Shown here: positions 49,972 through 57,720 of the stretch, one piece after another | Layout: each line of letters begins with the position of its first letter | Position numbering within the stretch: the first letter of the stretch is position 1 | Origin: JBFWNG01 sp050251195 | Lineage (GTDB): Bacteria > Bdellovibrionota_B > Oligoflexia > Oligoflexales > Oligoflexaceae | DNA length: 64,000 bases | Reading direction: 5' to 3' | NCBI GenBank assembly: GCA_050251195.1 | Contig: JBFWNG010000006.1 | Location: 186,001 to 250,000 of the forward strand | Translations under genes and position numbers: made by a program | The notes under the pieces: generated by a model | What the model was told of the DNA's origin: nothing | Database searches by the model: none | What the model saw: only the letters and a program-made list of their open reading frames with translations

Positions 49972-50849
49972 TTTTCGTCAACGCCAACTTCTAAATCGAG
50001 AAAGGCCTTCTTTTGCAACAATTTTTCGATCGAGGCGCGCGCCTGCGTGCCGATCTCTTTTATTTTACTTCCGCCTTTGCCAATTAGGATAGGTTTTTGT
50101 GTCTTTCGGACAACATAAATTGTCGCGGCAATCTTGACAACGTCCGGTTTGTCTTCCATCTTTTCCACGACAACGTTGCACTGGTAAGGAATTTCCTCTC
50201 CCAAACTTCTAAACAAGGCTTCGCGAATAAGCTCCTCGCAAATCCGCTTTGTGGAAAGGTCTGTCAGTTCTTCCTCGTCAAACAGCCATTCGCCGTCAGG
50301 GAGGTTGTCCGCAAGGTATTTTTTGAGGTCCTCCACGTTCTTAGCGTTCTTTGCGGAAATGATGTACGGCTTTTCGGAGATAAGCGGCGTTGCGGTTCTA
50401 CCCGCGGTCAGTTCTGCCAGCTTTGCCTTGAGGGCGTCTCCCGCAGCCTGGATCTCGTGTTTCTTGCGCAGGTCAGACTTTGACAAACAGATCATCACGC
50501 GAGCGTTCTTCTGGTCCAACACCTTGGCCAGGAAGAAGGCGTCATCTTCGGAAAAGCCTTTGCCGATGTCGATGAGATATAAGATGAGGTCCGCATCCGC
50601 CAATACGGACAAGGCATGCTTTTTGAGCATGGGATCGAGAGGCGACTTGCCCTTGAACTGAAGGAGACCCGGCGTATCGATAAAGAGAATTTGCGTCTCG
50701 TCGAGGGTGGAAATGCCTAGAATCCGCGTCCGTGTCGTATGCGGCTTCTTGCTGACACCGCTAATCTTCGTCTGAAGGCACGCGTTCAGAAGCGAGCTCT
50801 TGCCCGCATTCACTCTTCCCATTATCGCGACATAGCCGCACTTTCTCAT
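49926..50849 (-). CDS. era: GTPase Era
   Basis: 307 residues from the ATG preceded by GGGG. G domain: GRVNAGKSSLL (G1), PHTTRTRILG (G2), IDTPGL (G3), LSKSDL in place of NKxD (G4) and ISAKN (G5). The C-terminal KH domain has PILIGKGGSKIKEIGTQAR. Era binds 16S rRNA for 30S maturation. The G4 motif Ser-Lys-x-Asp instead of Asn-Lys-x-Asp is a small departure. It overlaps the following murA-like gene by 46 bp. Confidence 0.93.
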   Translation of the reverse strand: MRKCGYVAIMGRVNAGKSSLLNACLQTKISGVSKKPHTTRTRILGISTLDETQILFIDTPGLLQFKGKSPLDPMLKKHALSVLADADLILYLIDIGKGFSEDDAFFLAKVLDQKNARVMICLSKSDLRKKHEIQAAGDALKAKLAELTAGRTATPLISEKPYIISAKNAKNVEDLKKYLADNLPDGEWLFDEEELTDLSTKRICEELIREALFRSLGEEIPYQCNVVVEKMEDKPDVVKIAATIYVVRKTQKPILIGKGGSKIKEIGTQARASIEKLLQKKAFLDLEVGVDEKWMERWVQEEQEQLK

Positions 50850-50939
50850 GCTAACCCCAAAAGAGCCCTTATAGCATTGTCCAGGGCATGCCACAACACC
50901 ACCACGCGTCCTGGCCCCAGACCTTACCCTGCTCCCGAC

Positions 50940-52283
50940 CTACCGACCCTCAGAAAATATCATAGGCAAAGACCGAGTCCCCTTCGGGATACTCATTTCC
51001 TGTTCCCGCTGATCAACGCGGCGCGCAACCTCATGATGCACCCTCTGCCAATCCTGGAAACGCCCCGGTAACGGCTTAAGCTTTTTCATAGCGGCAAGGA
51101 CTTCCTCCCCGTAGACGGTGCGGTCGCCTTCGGGATTGCAGCCGAAGCTCGAACGGTCGGGACGAGCAGCGGCGAGAACGACTGTTGCGAGGGGGAGTTT
51201 TTCAGGAACAACGGCGCCGGAATGGCAGCCCTGAAGCACAATCGTTTTTGACGTTTTTCCCGAAGTTTCCTTGAGAAGTTTCTGCATCCGATCTCGGTTT
51301 AGCCCTGGAGGTTGCGTAAAACCACCGATGCAGGCTCTGGCGAAAATTTCCGAGAATCGAAGATCTTCGAGCTGAGGCGGAAGCGGGTCAAAGAATAATT
51401 GTGCCTGGGCCATCGCGTCGCATTGCTTCGTCGTTTCCTCTTTCAGGACGGCCTTCACTGTTTGTGCGGCCGCCTGAGCCTGCGCATCTCCTATTCCATG
51501 GGATGATACATAAAGATACATCCACTCGGGATGCTGGGCTGCGGCTTGTTTCCAGTGGTCTTCGATCAAATTTATGTCGGCGTTATAACATCGTTCCAGA
51601 AGAGGACCAATGCTCCGGAACTGCTTCTTATCGCGCAGATATTGCGGAAAGTTAGGGAGCGACCAGTAGCAAGCGATCTGGTCGTCCGCCAAACCTGCCG
51701 CCTTCCAGTAGTCGACTTGATCAAGGACCTCTTGGGCAAAAGCAGCGGAGTCCGCCGTCGCGGCCACAAGAAACACGCGCGCATTGGTAGGCGCCATCGC
51801 ATCGCCGCGCGTTTTGAGATCGTGAACAAAGCCGTCTGAATTTTCAACCAAGACGTCCAGCATTTCCTCAACGTCCCCGACGCCGACGGTTTGCCACCGG
51901 GCCTTGCCTTTTTCAAAAATAATTATCGACGGCAACGCGGGCTGCCCGTATTCCTGCCAAAAATCGCGGTTCTTGTCAGAGTCCACGATTGCGGCAAGGA
52001 ATCTGCCTTTGCTCTTTCTCACAGTTCGCCATAAAGCGGGTTTTACTTTCTTACACGGCACGCAAGAATCCAGGGAAAACATCAACGCCACAGGAACTTG
52101 ACTGTTCGCGATGATTTCCTTTGCGCCACGTGCATCAACCTGCGGCAAATCGCCTTCTGCGACAATAGAAACCGTCTCTTCAAGCCCCGAGGACGGGCGA
52201 ATCGTCATGCATGCCGCGACAAGTTCGCCAACCAGGATTATGCTTAAAAGTTGCCCTATCATAACGCGGGCGCGAACCAGCAT
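50940..52283 (-). CDS. Lipoprotein fusing thioredoxin to a legumain-like (C13) peptidase
   Basis: 447 residues. Signal peptide with lipobox LVAAC (Cys25). Residues 45-150 form a thioredoxin fold with active site CVPC (Cys74, Cys77) and a cis-Pro (PALPSIIIF). Residues 165-430 are a caspase-clan C13-type domain: YLYVSSHGIG gives His262, IVLQGCHSGA gives Cys353, and VVLAAARPDRSSFGCN with TVYGEE are the flanking strands of bacterial C13 proteins. Starts 24 bp inside the preceding metalloprotease gene. A redox-gated or substrate-unfolding protease is an inference; I know of no such fusion. Confidence 0.8.
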   Translation of the reverse strand: MLVRARVMIGQLLSIILVGELVAACMTIRPSSGLEETVSIVAEGDLPQVDARGAKEIIANSQVPVALMFSLDSCVPCKKVKPALWRTVRKSKGRFLAAIVDSDKNRDFWQEYGQPALPSIIIFEKGKARWQTVGVGDVEEMLDVLVENSDGFVHDLKTRGDAMAPTNARVFLVAATADSAAFAQEVLDQVDYWKAAGLADDQIACYWSLPNFPQYLRDKKQFRSIGPLLERCYNADINLIEDHWKQAAAQHPEWMYLYVSSHGIGDAQAQAAAQTVKAVLKEETTKQCDAMAQAQLFFDPLPPQLEDLRFSEIFARACIGGFTQPPGLNRDRMQKLLKETSGKTSKTIVLQGCHSGAVVPEKLPLATVVLAAARPDRSSFGCNPEGDRTVYGEEVLAAMKKLKPLPGRFQDWQRVHHEVARRVDQREQEMSIPKGTRSLPMIFSEGR

Positions 52284-53098
52284 CGCGGTCGCATACCCAC
52301 GTCAAAACCCCGTGCCGTCATGCACGTATATTGCGAGGACTCCTCTTCGGTCTGCGGGATCACCGTCGCTTCGTAGCTCAAGGTACAAAGGGCGGCTTGG
52401 ATGAACGTATCCAGCCGGCATTGCGGGGTGGGATGCCAGACGTTGGTGACGTTGGTCTCATATTCGTCGGGGGTGCTAAAACTCACGGCGCCCTGACCAG
52501 CAAGAGAAGAGGCGGCGGAATAACCCGCCATCATCACACGATAGCAAAGATCTTGTCGGGCTGAATCGGAATGGACGCCGTCGCACATTTCTTTCGCCTT
52601 GGGATCGACCGACTTTCGAGAACTTCTATTTTCTTCTGCGGCATTGCCCCATAAACGCTCCAGACAGCTCATCGCGGCAAAATAGTCCGACTGCCCTTCG
52701 GCCGCGGACCATTTTTCCTTGAAGACGAAACCGCCCAAGTGATGTCCCAATTCGTGGCAGGCGATCAGAGTATACGCGTCCTTGGTTATTTTGGAATTGC
52801 GCGCGAGACCACCGTACATGGTGACTATCCATGAATTCTCGGTTCGCGACGCACTGGCGTTTTCCTCGTCGTCATTCCATAGTTTTTGAATGATCAGGAC
52901 CGCCCCATGACTCTCAAATACCGGCTTATAGGACGCTTCAACCTTATCTAACACTTCGTTAAATTCCAACTCCGAGAGACCGGCAAAACCCGTACCGTCG
53001 TCCACCAGCGCAGCGCCTGGGGGGACGAAGTCTGATCGAGCCGGAACCGAAACCCACAATGCCAAGAACATTGAAGCCGTAGCTTTAAAGATCGACAA
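52259..53098 (-). CDS. Secreted gluzincin-type metalloprotease
   Basis: About 279 residues from a TTG start with AGGAG 7 bases upstream, inside the end of the upstream gene. Earlier in-frame ATGs have no ribosome site and would give an abnormal signal peptide. Signal peptide MSIFKATASMFLALWVSVPA. Zinc motif YTLIACHELGHHLGG (His115, His119), with AAEGQSDYFA 15 residues later supplying a likely third ligand (Glu134 or Asp138). Several Cys follow. The family is not certain (M48- or M4-like minimal gluzincin). Middle gene of a three-gene envelope operon. Confidence 0.75.
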   Translation of the reverse strand: MSIFKATASMFLALWVSVPARSDFVPPGAALVDDGTGFAGLSELEFNEVLDKVEASYKPVFESHGAVLIIQKLWNDDEENASASRTENSWIVTMYGGLARNSKITKDAYTLIACHELGHHLGGFVFKEKWSAAEGQSDYFAAMSCLERLWGNAAEENRSSRKSVDPKAKEMCDGVHSDSARQDLCYRVMMAGYSAASSLAGQGAVSFSTPDEYETNVTNVWHPTPQCRLDTFIQAALCTLSYEATVIPQTEEESSQYTCMTARGFDVGMRPRCWFAPAL

Positions 53099-54314
53099 TG
53101 GGATTCTCCTCGTAATGTTGTTTGGGGAAGCCAGGTTCGCAACCATCATTTCTGTCCTTAGATTTTACCCATTCAAAAATGAGATTTCCAGAGCCATTAG
53201 ACGCGTACGTACCGGGATTTCGTGGACGATCGTATCCGACGAAACGATAATAGGTCTTCTTTTGTTGACGCAAGGCCGCCATTCGGTCGATGGCCGTTCC
53301 AACCGTAACGTCACTTTGCTTCAGTACACTTCTGGCGATTTGGTACGAGGTATATTTCATAAATTCGTCGATTGTGGACGGGTTCCCGAAGAAGCGCGCA
53401 TCAAAAACCCGATGCAAACACTCCAAATATCTCTCGTCAATCGGAGGCTGGTCTTGGCTGACGAGTGTGGGCAATTGCTTAAGGACGTTTGTAAACACCT
53501 GCCGACAGGCGGCGACCTCTTGGCTCCGCACAGCGGCATCTGTGGCTTTGAAGTGTTCCAAGATTCCCATCGTTTCTTTTTTGCCGAAAAATCCGTCCAC
53601 TCTTGTTTGCGGGTGGCCGTCTTTCGCGCCCTTATAGTTCGAGAAAAAATCCTGCACGCTTTCAACGTCCAGTTTATTGAGCTGCGAAAAGTCGGTTATC
53701 TTCCCATACTTCTTATCTTCGATATCTACCGCCATGATTTTGAAGTCGTCCGTCCACTGCCCTTCTTGGCAAGGAACGTCGTCACATTCTTGGAATTTAG
53801 CAGTGCCGATAACGCGAACTTTTCTCGCCTTGACTTTGTTCTGACCGACCATCGTGCGATAAACTTCGTCTTGGCCAAAAACAATAAGATCCACAGGGTC
53901 CTTATCGATATTAAACCGACCTGCGGAAATGCCGTAATGGAGCGGGAACCCGGTGACCCTCTTCGTTGTGTCTGGAATGTTTTTCGGACAGATAGCTCGA
54001 TCGAGAATGATTTGTCCGGACGCCGTCCGTAGTTCGTACTTGTTGAGGCTACCCTTGGGAATCTCCACGGTGAAATAGAGTTCGTCGCTTTTCAGCGATC
54101 CTTGCGGGATTTCAAAAACCGGATTTTTCTGGTTTTCGACCGACCGGAGTTCGTTGAGAGGAATATTGCTATATGCTTGCATATCTTGTTCACTTTGTAG
54201 TTCGCTCAATTTTTGCACGTCAGATACCCTCCCTTCCCTGTGGGAACAATGAATGGACCCTAGTGCTAATGATAAGAATAGGAACCCTCGGATACATTTT
54301 AGACCCTGAAACAC
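53085..54314 (-). CDS. Lipoprotein with family I inorganic-pyrophosphatase-like domain
   Basis: 409 residues from a GTG with GGAGAG upstream; lipobox SIHC (Cys23). Residues 80-250 follow family I pyrophosphatase: VEIPKGSLNKYEL (Glu84, Lys92, Glu94), ILDRAI (Arg106), LHYGIS (Tyr127), DKDPVDL (Asp137, 139, 142), KVRVIG, DDFKIMAV (Asp190, Lys192) and VQDFFSNYKG. These map to E. coli Glu20, Lys29, Glu31, Arg43, Tyr55, Asp65/67/70, Asp102 and Lys104. A Cys-containing insert replaces the Asp97 loop. Residues 255-409 are unrecognised. Cytoplasmic in other bacteria, this enzyme is here predicted at the envelope. Confidence 0.78.
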   Translation of the reverse strand: MFQGLKCIRGFLFLSLALGSIHCSHREGRVSDVQKLSELQSEQDMQAYSNIPLNELRSVENQKNPVFEIPQGSLKSDELYFTVEIPKGSLNKYELRTASGQIILDRAICPKNIPDTTKRVTGFPLHYGISAGRFNIDKDPVDLIVFGQDEVYRTMVGQNKVKARKVRVIGTAKFQECDDVPCQEGQWTDDFKIMAVDIEDKKYGKITDFSQLNKLDVESVQDFFSNYKGAKDGHPQTRVDGFFGKKETMGILEHFKATDAAVRSQEVAACRQVFTNVLKQLPTLVSQDQPPIDERYLECLHRVFDARFFGNPSTIDEFMKYTSYQIARSVLKQSDVTVGTAIDRMAALRQQKKTYYRFVGYDRPRNPGTYASNGSGNLIFEWVKSKDRNDGCEPGFPKQHYEENPIVDL

Positions 54315-54513
54315 AATATTCTCTCCCCAACATTAACGTGGCGGTATACTACACCTAAGCATGATATTGTCGAGACGTTTGTCGTCTCTCTCATCATAAC
54401 CTCTTGATTCGACGGAAAGTTTAAACTGAGTTCGAAAAACTGGGCGAGTTAAAGAGTATCCGGCAAAAACAAATATACCGGACAAGCTTGACGCACTTGA
54501 ATCTCGTCGTTCT

Positions 54514-54753
54514 CTAGGCGACCGACTCGTAATCCTTGCTCTTGTCTCTCGGCTCCTTGGCAAGACGCAACCTGGGATACCTTCGCTTATGTTTTGCCAG
54601 GTATAGAGTTTTCGCGATCCAGTAAATGCCGACAGAAGCCAAAAGAATGGTCATGACTACCGTCATGAGACCGACAATAATTGCTGTGTAGGTCAAATTC
54701 CAGTGCAGGAACCAATCACGCATCAACACTTCAAAGCTTGCTAGATCTTGCAT
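54514..54753 (-). CDS. Small single-span membrane protein
   Basis: 79 residues with one long hydrophobic segment (YTAIIVGLMTVVMTILLASV) and a basic cytoplasmic tail (KHKRRYPRLRLAKEPRDKSK). A GGAG site precedes the ATG, which lies inside the end of the neighbouring 89-residue gene. No family recognised. Confidence 0.6.
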   Translation of the reverse strand: MQDLASFEVLMRDWFLHWNLTYTAIIVGLMTVVMTILLASVGIYWIAKTLYLAKHKRRYPRLRLAKEPRDKSKDYESVA

Positions 54754-55000
54754 ATGTATGTTTCTCCAGTTGATTGGCGAGAGCGAACGCTACGACAAAA
54801 CCAGTGACAAAGATCTCAGCCCAGGGAATCGTTCCATAGAGCGGTCCCATCGCAGGTAAGAGTTGGGTTAGAAGGTAAAGCGCCAGAAACTCGACTGAGA
54901 AAAATCGGCCGTTGCCCCAACGGGCGACAGCCGAGTTCATCGAAGAAAATAAGCATGTGTACAACATCGCGGTCCCAAGAATGACTAAAAACAAACTCAT
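54731..55000 (-). CDS. Small multi-span membrane protein
   Basis: 89 residues with three hydrophobic stretches (FLVILGTAMLYTCLFSSM, FLALYLLTQLLPAMGPLYG, AEIFVTGFVVAFALAN) and a strong GGAGG site. It overlaps the following small gene by 23 bp. Likely forms a complex with it; function unknown. Confidence 0.62.
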   Translation of the reverse strand: MSLFLVILGTAMLYTCLFSSMNSAVARWGNGRFFSVEFLALYLLTQLLPAMGPLYGTIPWAEIFVTGFVVAFALANQLEKHTYARSSKL

Positions 55001-55025
55001 TTCTTAGTCCTCCGCGCTCATAAAG

Positions 55026-55253
55026 CTACGAAAATATCTCGCCCAACCAATGCAGAGATTTCTTGATAAAACCCCGCTTCTTCCTCTTGGGTTCGGACCC
55101 TGCCTTTTCCGCCCAACCCGTTTCATTAAACGAACCGAACGCTCCAGGCGCCGAAATCTGGGTTTCCTCGTCAGGATGAAACGAGGAGGTGTTCTTTACG
55201 AAACTATGATAGCTATCGTCTTTATTGCCTTTATTACGCGCTGATTTCGCCAT
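55026..55253 (-). CDS. Small basic soluble protein
   Basis: 75 residues, charged, ending in a basic helix (KRKKRGFIKKSLHWLGEIFS). A clear GGAGG site lies 4 bases before the ATG. First of three small genes in one unit with two membrane proteins. No known family. Confidence 0.58.
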   Translation of the reverse strand: MAKSARNKGNKDDSYHSFVKNTSSFHPDEETQISAPGAFGSFNETGWAEKAGSEPKRKKRGFIKKSLHWLGEIFS

Positions 55254-55301
55254 AATGCCTCCGTAACATGAGCATAAGGCTGCAAGTTTTATTCCAGGGC
55301 G

Positions 55302-57104
55302 CTAGTTTTGAGTCTTCGGTTCGTAGGTTCGGTCGGTAAGCGTGACCGGAGGAAAGGCTCGGTTTTTCGTCATAGCTTGCTGAGTTTCAGCTTTGAGCGT
55401 CTCATCGAGCCAAAACAATCCACCATAGCTGGGCGCAAAAGGAGTGAAAGCGTCATCGGAAAGGTTAGTGGCGGGAATCTTGGGAAGGCGCCACCATCGC
55501 CAATACGCTTGCCGGAAGAATGGAAAGGAATAACCCGGAATGAAGACGCCGAGTTCATGTATGCGAGCGTCGATATCATGCGCAAACTTTACGCGCTGTC
55601 CTTTATCGGTGCTTTTGCCATAGTTGTCGATGAGTTCGTTTAGAGTGCTGTCGTTGACGTTGCTGAAATTATTTGAATGGGCGACATTGGCGTTCGCCCC
55701 ATGCCATACTTGAGAAAATTCCGGCACTCCCGAACTCTGTGCGGGGACGCCCGTAAAAGCTATCTGGTGCTTGCCGGAGTCCATTTGCTTGAGCATGGTT
55801 GCCCAGTCCGTAAGCTCGAGCTTCATTTTTATGCCGGCCCTCTTCATCTCGTCGGCAAGCATGCGAAGTGTGGGCGTCTCATCTTCGGACACGTAGAGCA
55901 AGTTGATCTCCAACCGAGCGCCGTCCTTAACGCGGATTCCCTCTCCGTCTCGCGTGTCCCAACCGGTTTCCTTGAAAAGCCGATTGGCCGAATCGAGGCT
56001 AAACGGAGTGGCCTTCACGGCGTGATTGGTATAGTCCCCGTATCCGTCAGTGCAGGTGTTCATTCGGACCGCTTCGCCATTGAACAGAGCGGCGATAACC
56101 TTGTCAAAATTTGTCGCATGAGCGACGGCTTTGCGCAGCCTTTCGTCTTTGAGAAGTGGGGCGTTTGTGTTCAACCACAAGCCTGCGCAGGGCCGCGGCT
56201 GATCGTTGTAGAACCACAGTTTGTGAATATACCCTTTGAGAAAAAGATCGACGTTCGACTTCTCGTACCAAAACATCGGATCGTTCATTTGAAACGTATC
56301 GAACTCTTGCTTTTTAAACTGCTCCCACTCAGAGTTGTCACCCACGACTTTAAATGAGATTCGATCGACGTTGAATCGATTCTTGAAAAACTCGATCTTC
56401 CGCGCCCACCAGTTTTTTTTGCGCGTGAAGGTAACAGACTCGCCGTTCTTAACGTCTTTTTCGTCGATGTAATACGGCCCCGTGTTCGGAACAAAACGCC
56501 AGTTGTAGGAGACGACAAAATCCTTACCGAGGGCGCGAAAGAAATGCTTTGGATAAGGGGCAATATCCGCGTGAAGAAGGAGATCTGGCCTAACTTGCTT
56601 CATCGTGATCGACAAAGTGTAATTGTCGTATGCGACGACAGACTCGATTTCTTCCGTGTAATATCTGTTATACCAAGGATCCTGAATGTGTTTTGAGCGC
56701 ATCAATTCCACGGTAAAAACGAAGTCCTGGGCGGTAACTGGCTTACCGTCCGACCACTTTGCAGCCTTATTCAGCTTGTAATACATCGTTCGACCGTTCA
56801 CACCCTCCGCCCATTCGCTCGCGAGCAAGCCGACGACTTGACCGGTGTTGGGATGTATTGTGGTAAGGCCCCAATTGTTGTCTAACAAATAGGGGTACAA
56901 CACCGTGTTCGCGCCGGGCCCGACAGTTCGGAGGGTCAACGGAAACGACGACAGGCGGATATTCATCGTTCCGCCTTCTTTTGCCTGGGGATCTGCGATA
57001 TTGGGAAGAACCGCGTCCTGAGTTTGCCACTGCAGATTTTTAGGGAGAGGTTTCGCGCAAAGATTTTGCGTTACGAAAAAACCGACAAGAATTGGTACCC
57101 GCAC
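55302..57104 (-). CDS. Periplasmic solute-binding protein, family 5 (YejA-like)
   Basis: 600 residues from a GTG with GGGAG upstream. Signal peptide to LCAKP. Family 5 features: LASEWAEGVNGRTMYYKLNK, AAKWSDGKPVTAQDFVFTVE, RLRKAVAHATNFDKVIAALF and INLLYVSEDETPTLRMLADE. The N-terminus (PNIADPQAKEGGTMNI) resembles the YejA branch for oligopeptides and microcin C. No permease or ATPase gene is adjacent. The next gene downstream is the small secreted-protein unit. Confidence 0.87.
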   Translation of the reverse strand: MRVPILVGFFVTQNLCAKPLPKNLQWQTQDAVLPNIADPQAKEGGTMNIRLSSFPLTLRTVGPGANTVLYPYLLDNNWGLTTIHPNTGQVVGLLASEWAEGVNGRTMYYKLNKAAKWSDGKPVTAQDFVFTVELMRSKHIQDPWYNRYYTEEIESVVAYDNYTLSITMKQVRPDLLLHADIAPYPKHFFRALGKDFVVSYNWRFVPNTGPYYIDEKDVKNGESVTFTRKKNWWARKIEFFKNRFNVDRISFKVVGDNSEWEQFKKQEFDTFQMNDPMFWYEKSNVDLFLKGYIHKLWFYNDQPRPCAGLWLNTNAPLLKDERLRKAVAHATNFDKVIAALFNGEAVRMNTCTDGYGDYTNHAVKATPFSLDSANRLFKETGWDTRDGEGIRVKDGARLEINLLYVSEDETPTLRMLADEMKRAGIKMKLELTDWATMLKQMDSGKHQIAFTGVPAQSSGVPEFSQVWHGANANVAHSNNFSNVNDSTLNELIDNYGKSTDKGQRVKFAHDIDARIHELGVFIPGYSFPFFRQAYWRWWRLPKIPATNLSDDAFTPFAPSYGGLFWLDETLKAETQQAMTKNRAFPPVTLTDRTYEPKTQN

Positions 57105-57125
57105 GAAATCTCCCGGCAGATTGCC

Positions 57126-57551
57126 TTAATGGCTGAGATAGAGGGGTTTCGTACTTTCCAGCTTGAGATTGGTATTGGCTGCACTCTTAATTCCCCTCAG
57201 AACAGGTGTCACGCGAATTGCACTTAAAGACTTAAATGTATAAAGCGCTGTATTCGTACTGTCAATTTTCACGTGCTGGATCTTGTTGGTTTCTTCGTCA
57301 TAAATTGCGAGCTCGAAAGGGTCGACCTTGCCGCCGTTGAGAGACACGGCTGAAAACTTAATTGTCTGAGGAAGGTCGGTCGATTTCAGCTCCACACGAT
57401 GCGTTAAAGGAACATAAGTTGTTGCGGGACGAGGAAGGGTCACAGACTTGCCTTTCGGAAGGTCGGTGATCAAAAACATAGCCTCTTCCGCGAACAAAGT
57501 TGTTTGCGCCAAAAACAAGCCACCGAGCAAAAGCCTCTTTAACGACTTCAT
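57126..57551 (-). CDS. Periplasmic protein of unknown function
   Basis: 141 residues from the ATG with GGAAGG 4 bases upstream; an in-frame start 78 bp earlier lacks one. Signal peptide MKSLKRLLLGGLFLAQTTLFA. The rest is predicted beta-rich with no Cys (LPKGKSVTLPRPATTYVPLT, VELKSTDLPQTIKFSAVSLN). The stop lies 21 bp before the binding-protein start, so they are probably co-transcribed. No family recognised. Confidence 0.65.
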   Translation of the reverse strand: MKSLKRLLLGGLFLAQTTLFAEEAMFLITDLPKGKSVTLPRPATTYVPLTHRVELKSTDLPQTIKFSAVSLNGGKVDPFELAIYDEETNKIQHVKIDSTNTALYTFKSLSAIRVTPVLRGIKSAANTNLKLESTKPLYLSH

Positions 57552-57720
57552 ATTTCCTTCCTGTGTTTGCTTTATACCTATTGTAAGAATCGCCATAAAA
57601 ATAAGCAACTGAAGCAACCCTATATTCAAAAAATTTTCCGAAGATACGCTATATTAGCGCTTTTGCTCTCAAACCACCCGCTTTTTTGCCGATTACCAAT
57701 GGGAAGAACGTGGGGTTTTT

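Noticed and set aside
53115..54032. 305-codon open frame antisense to the pyrophosphatase-like lipoprotein
   Set aside because: The minus-strand gene has a lipobox, a ribosome site and conserved catalytic residues; the opposite frame has none of these.
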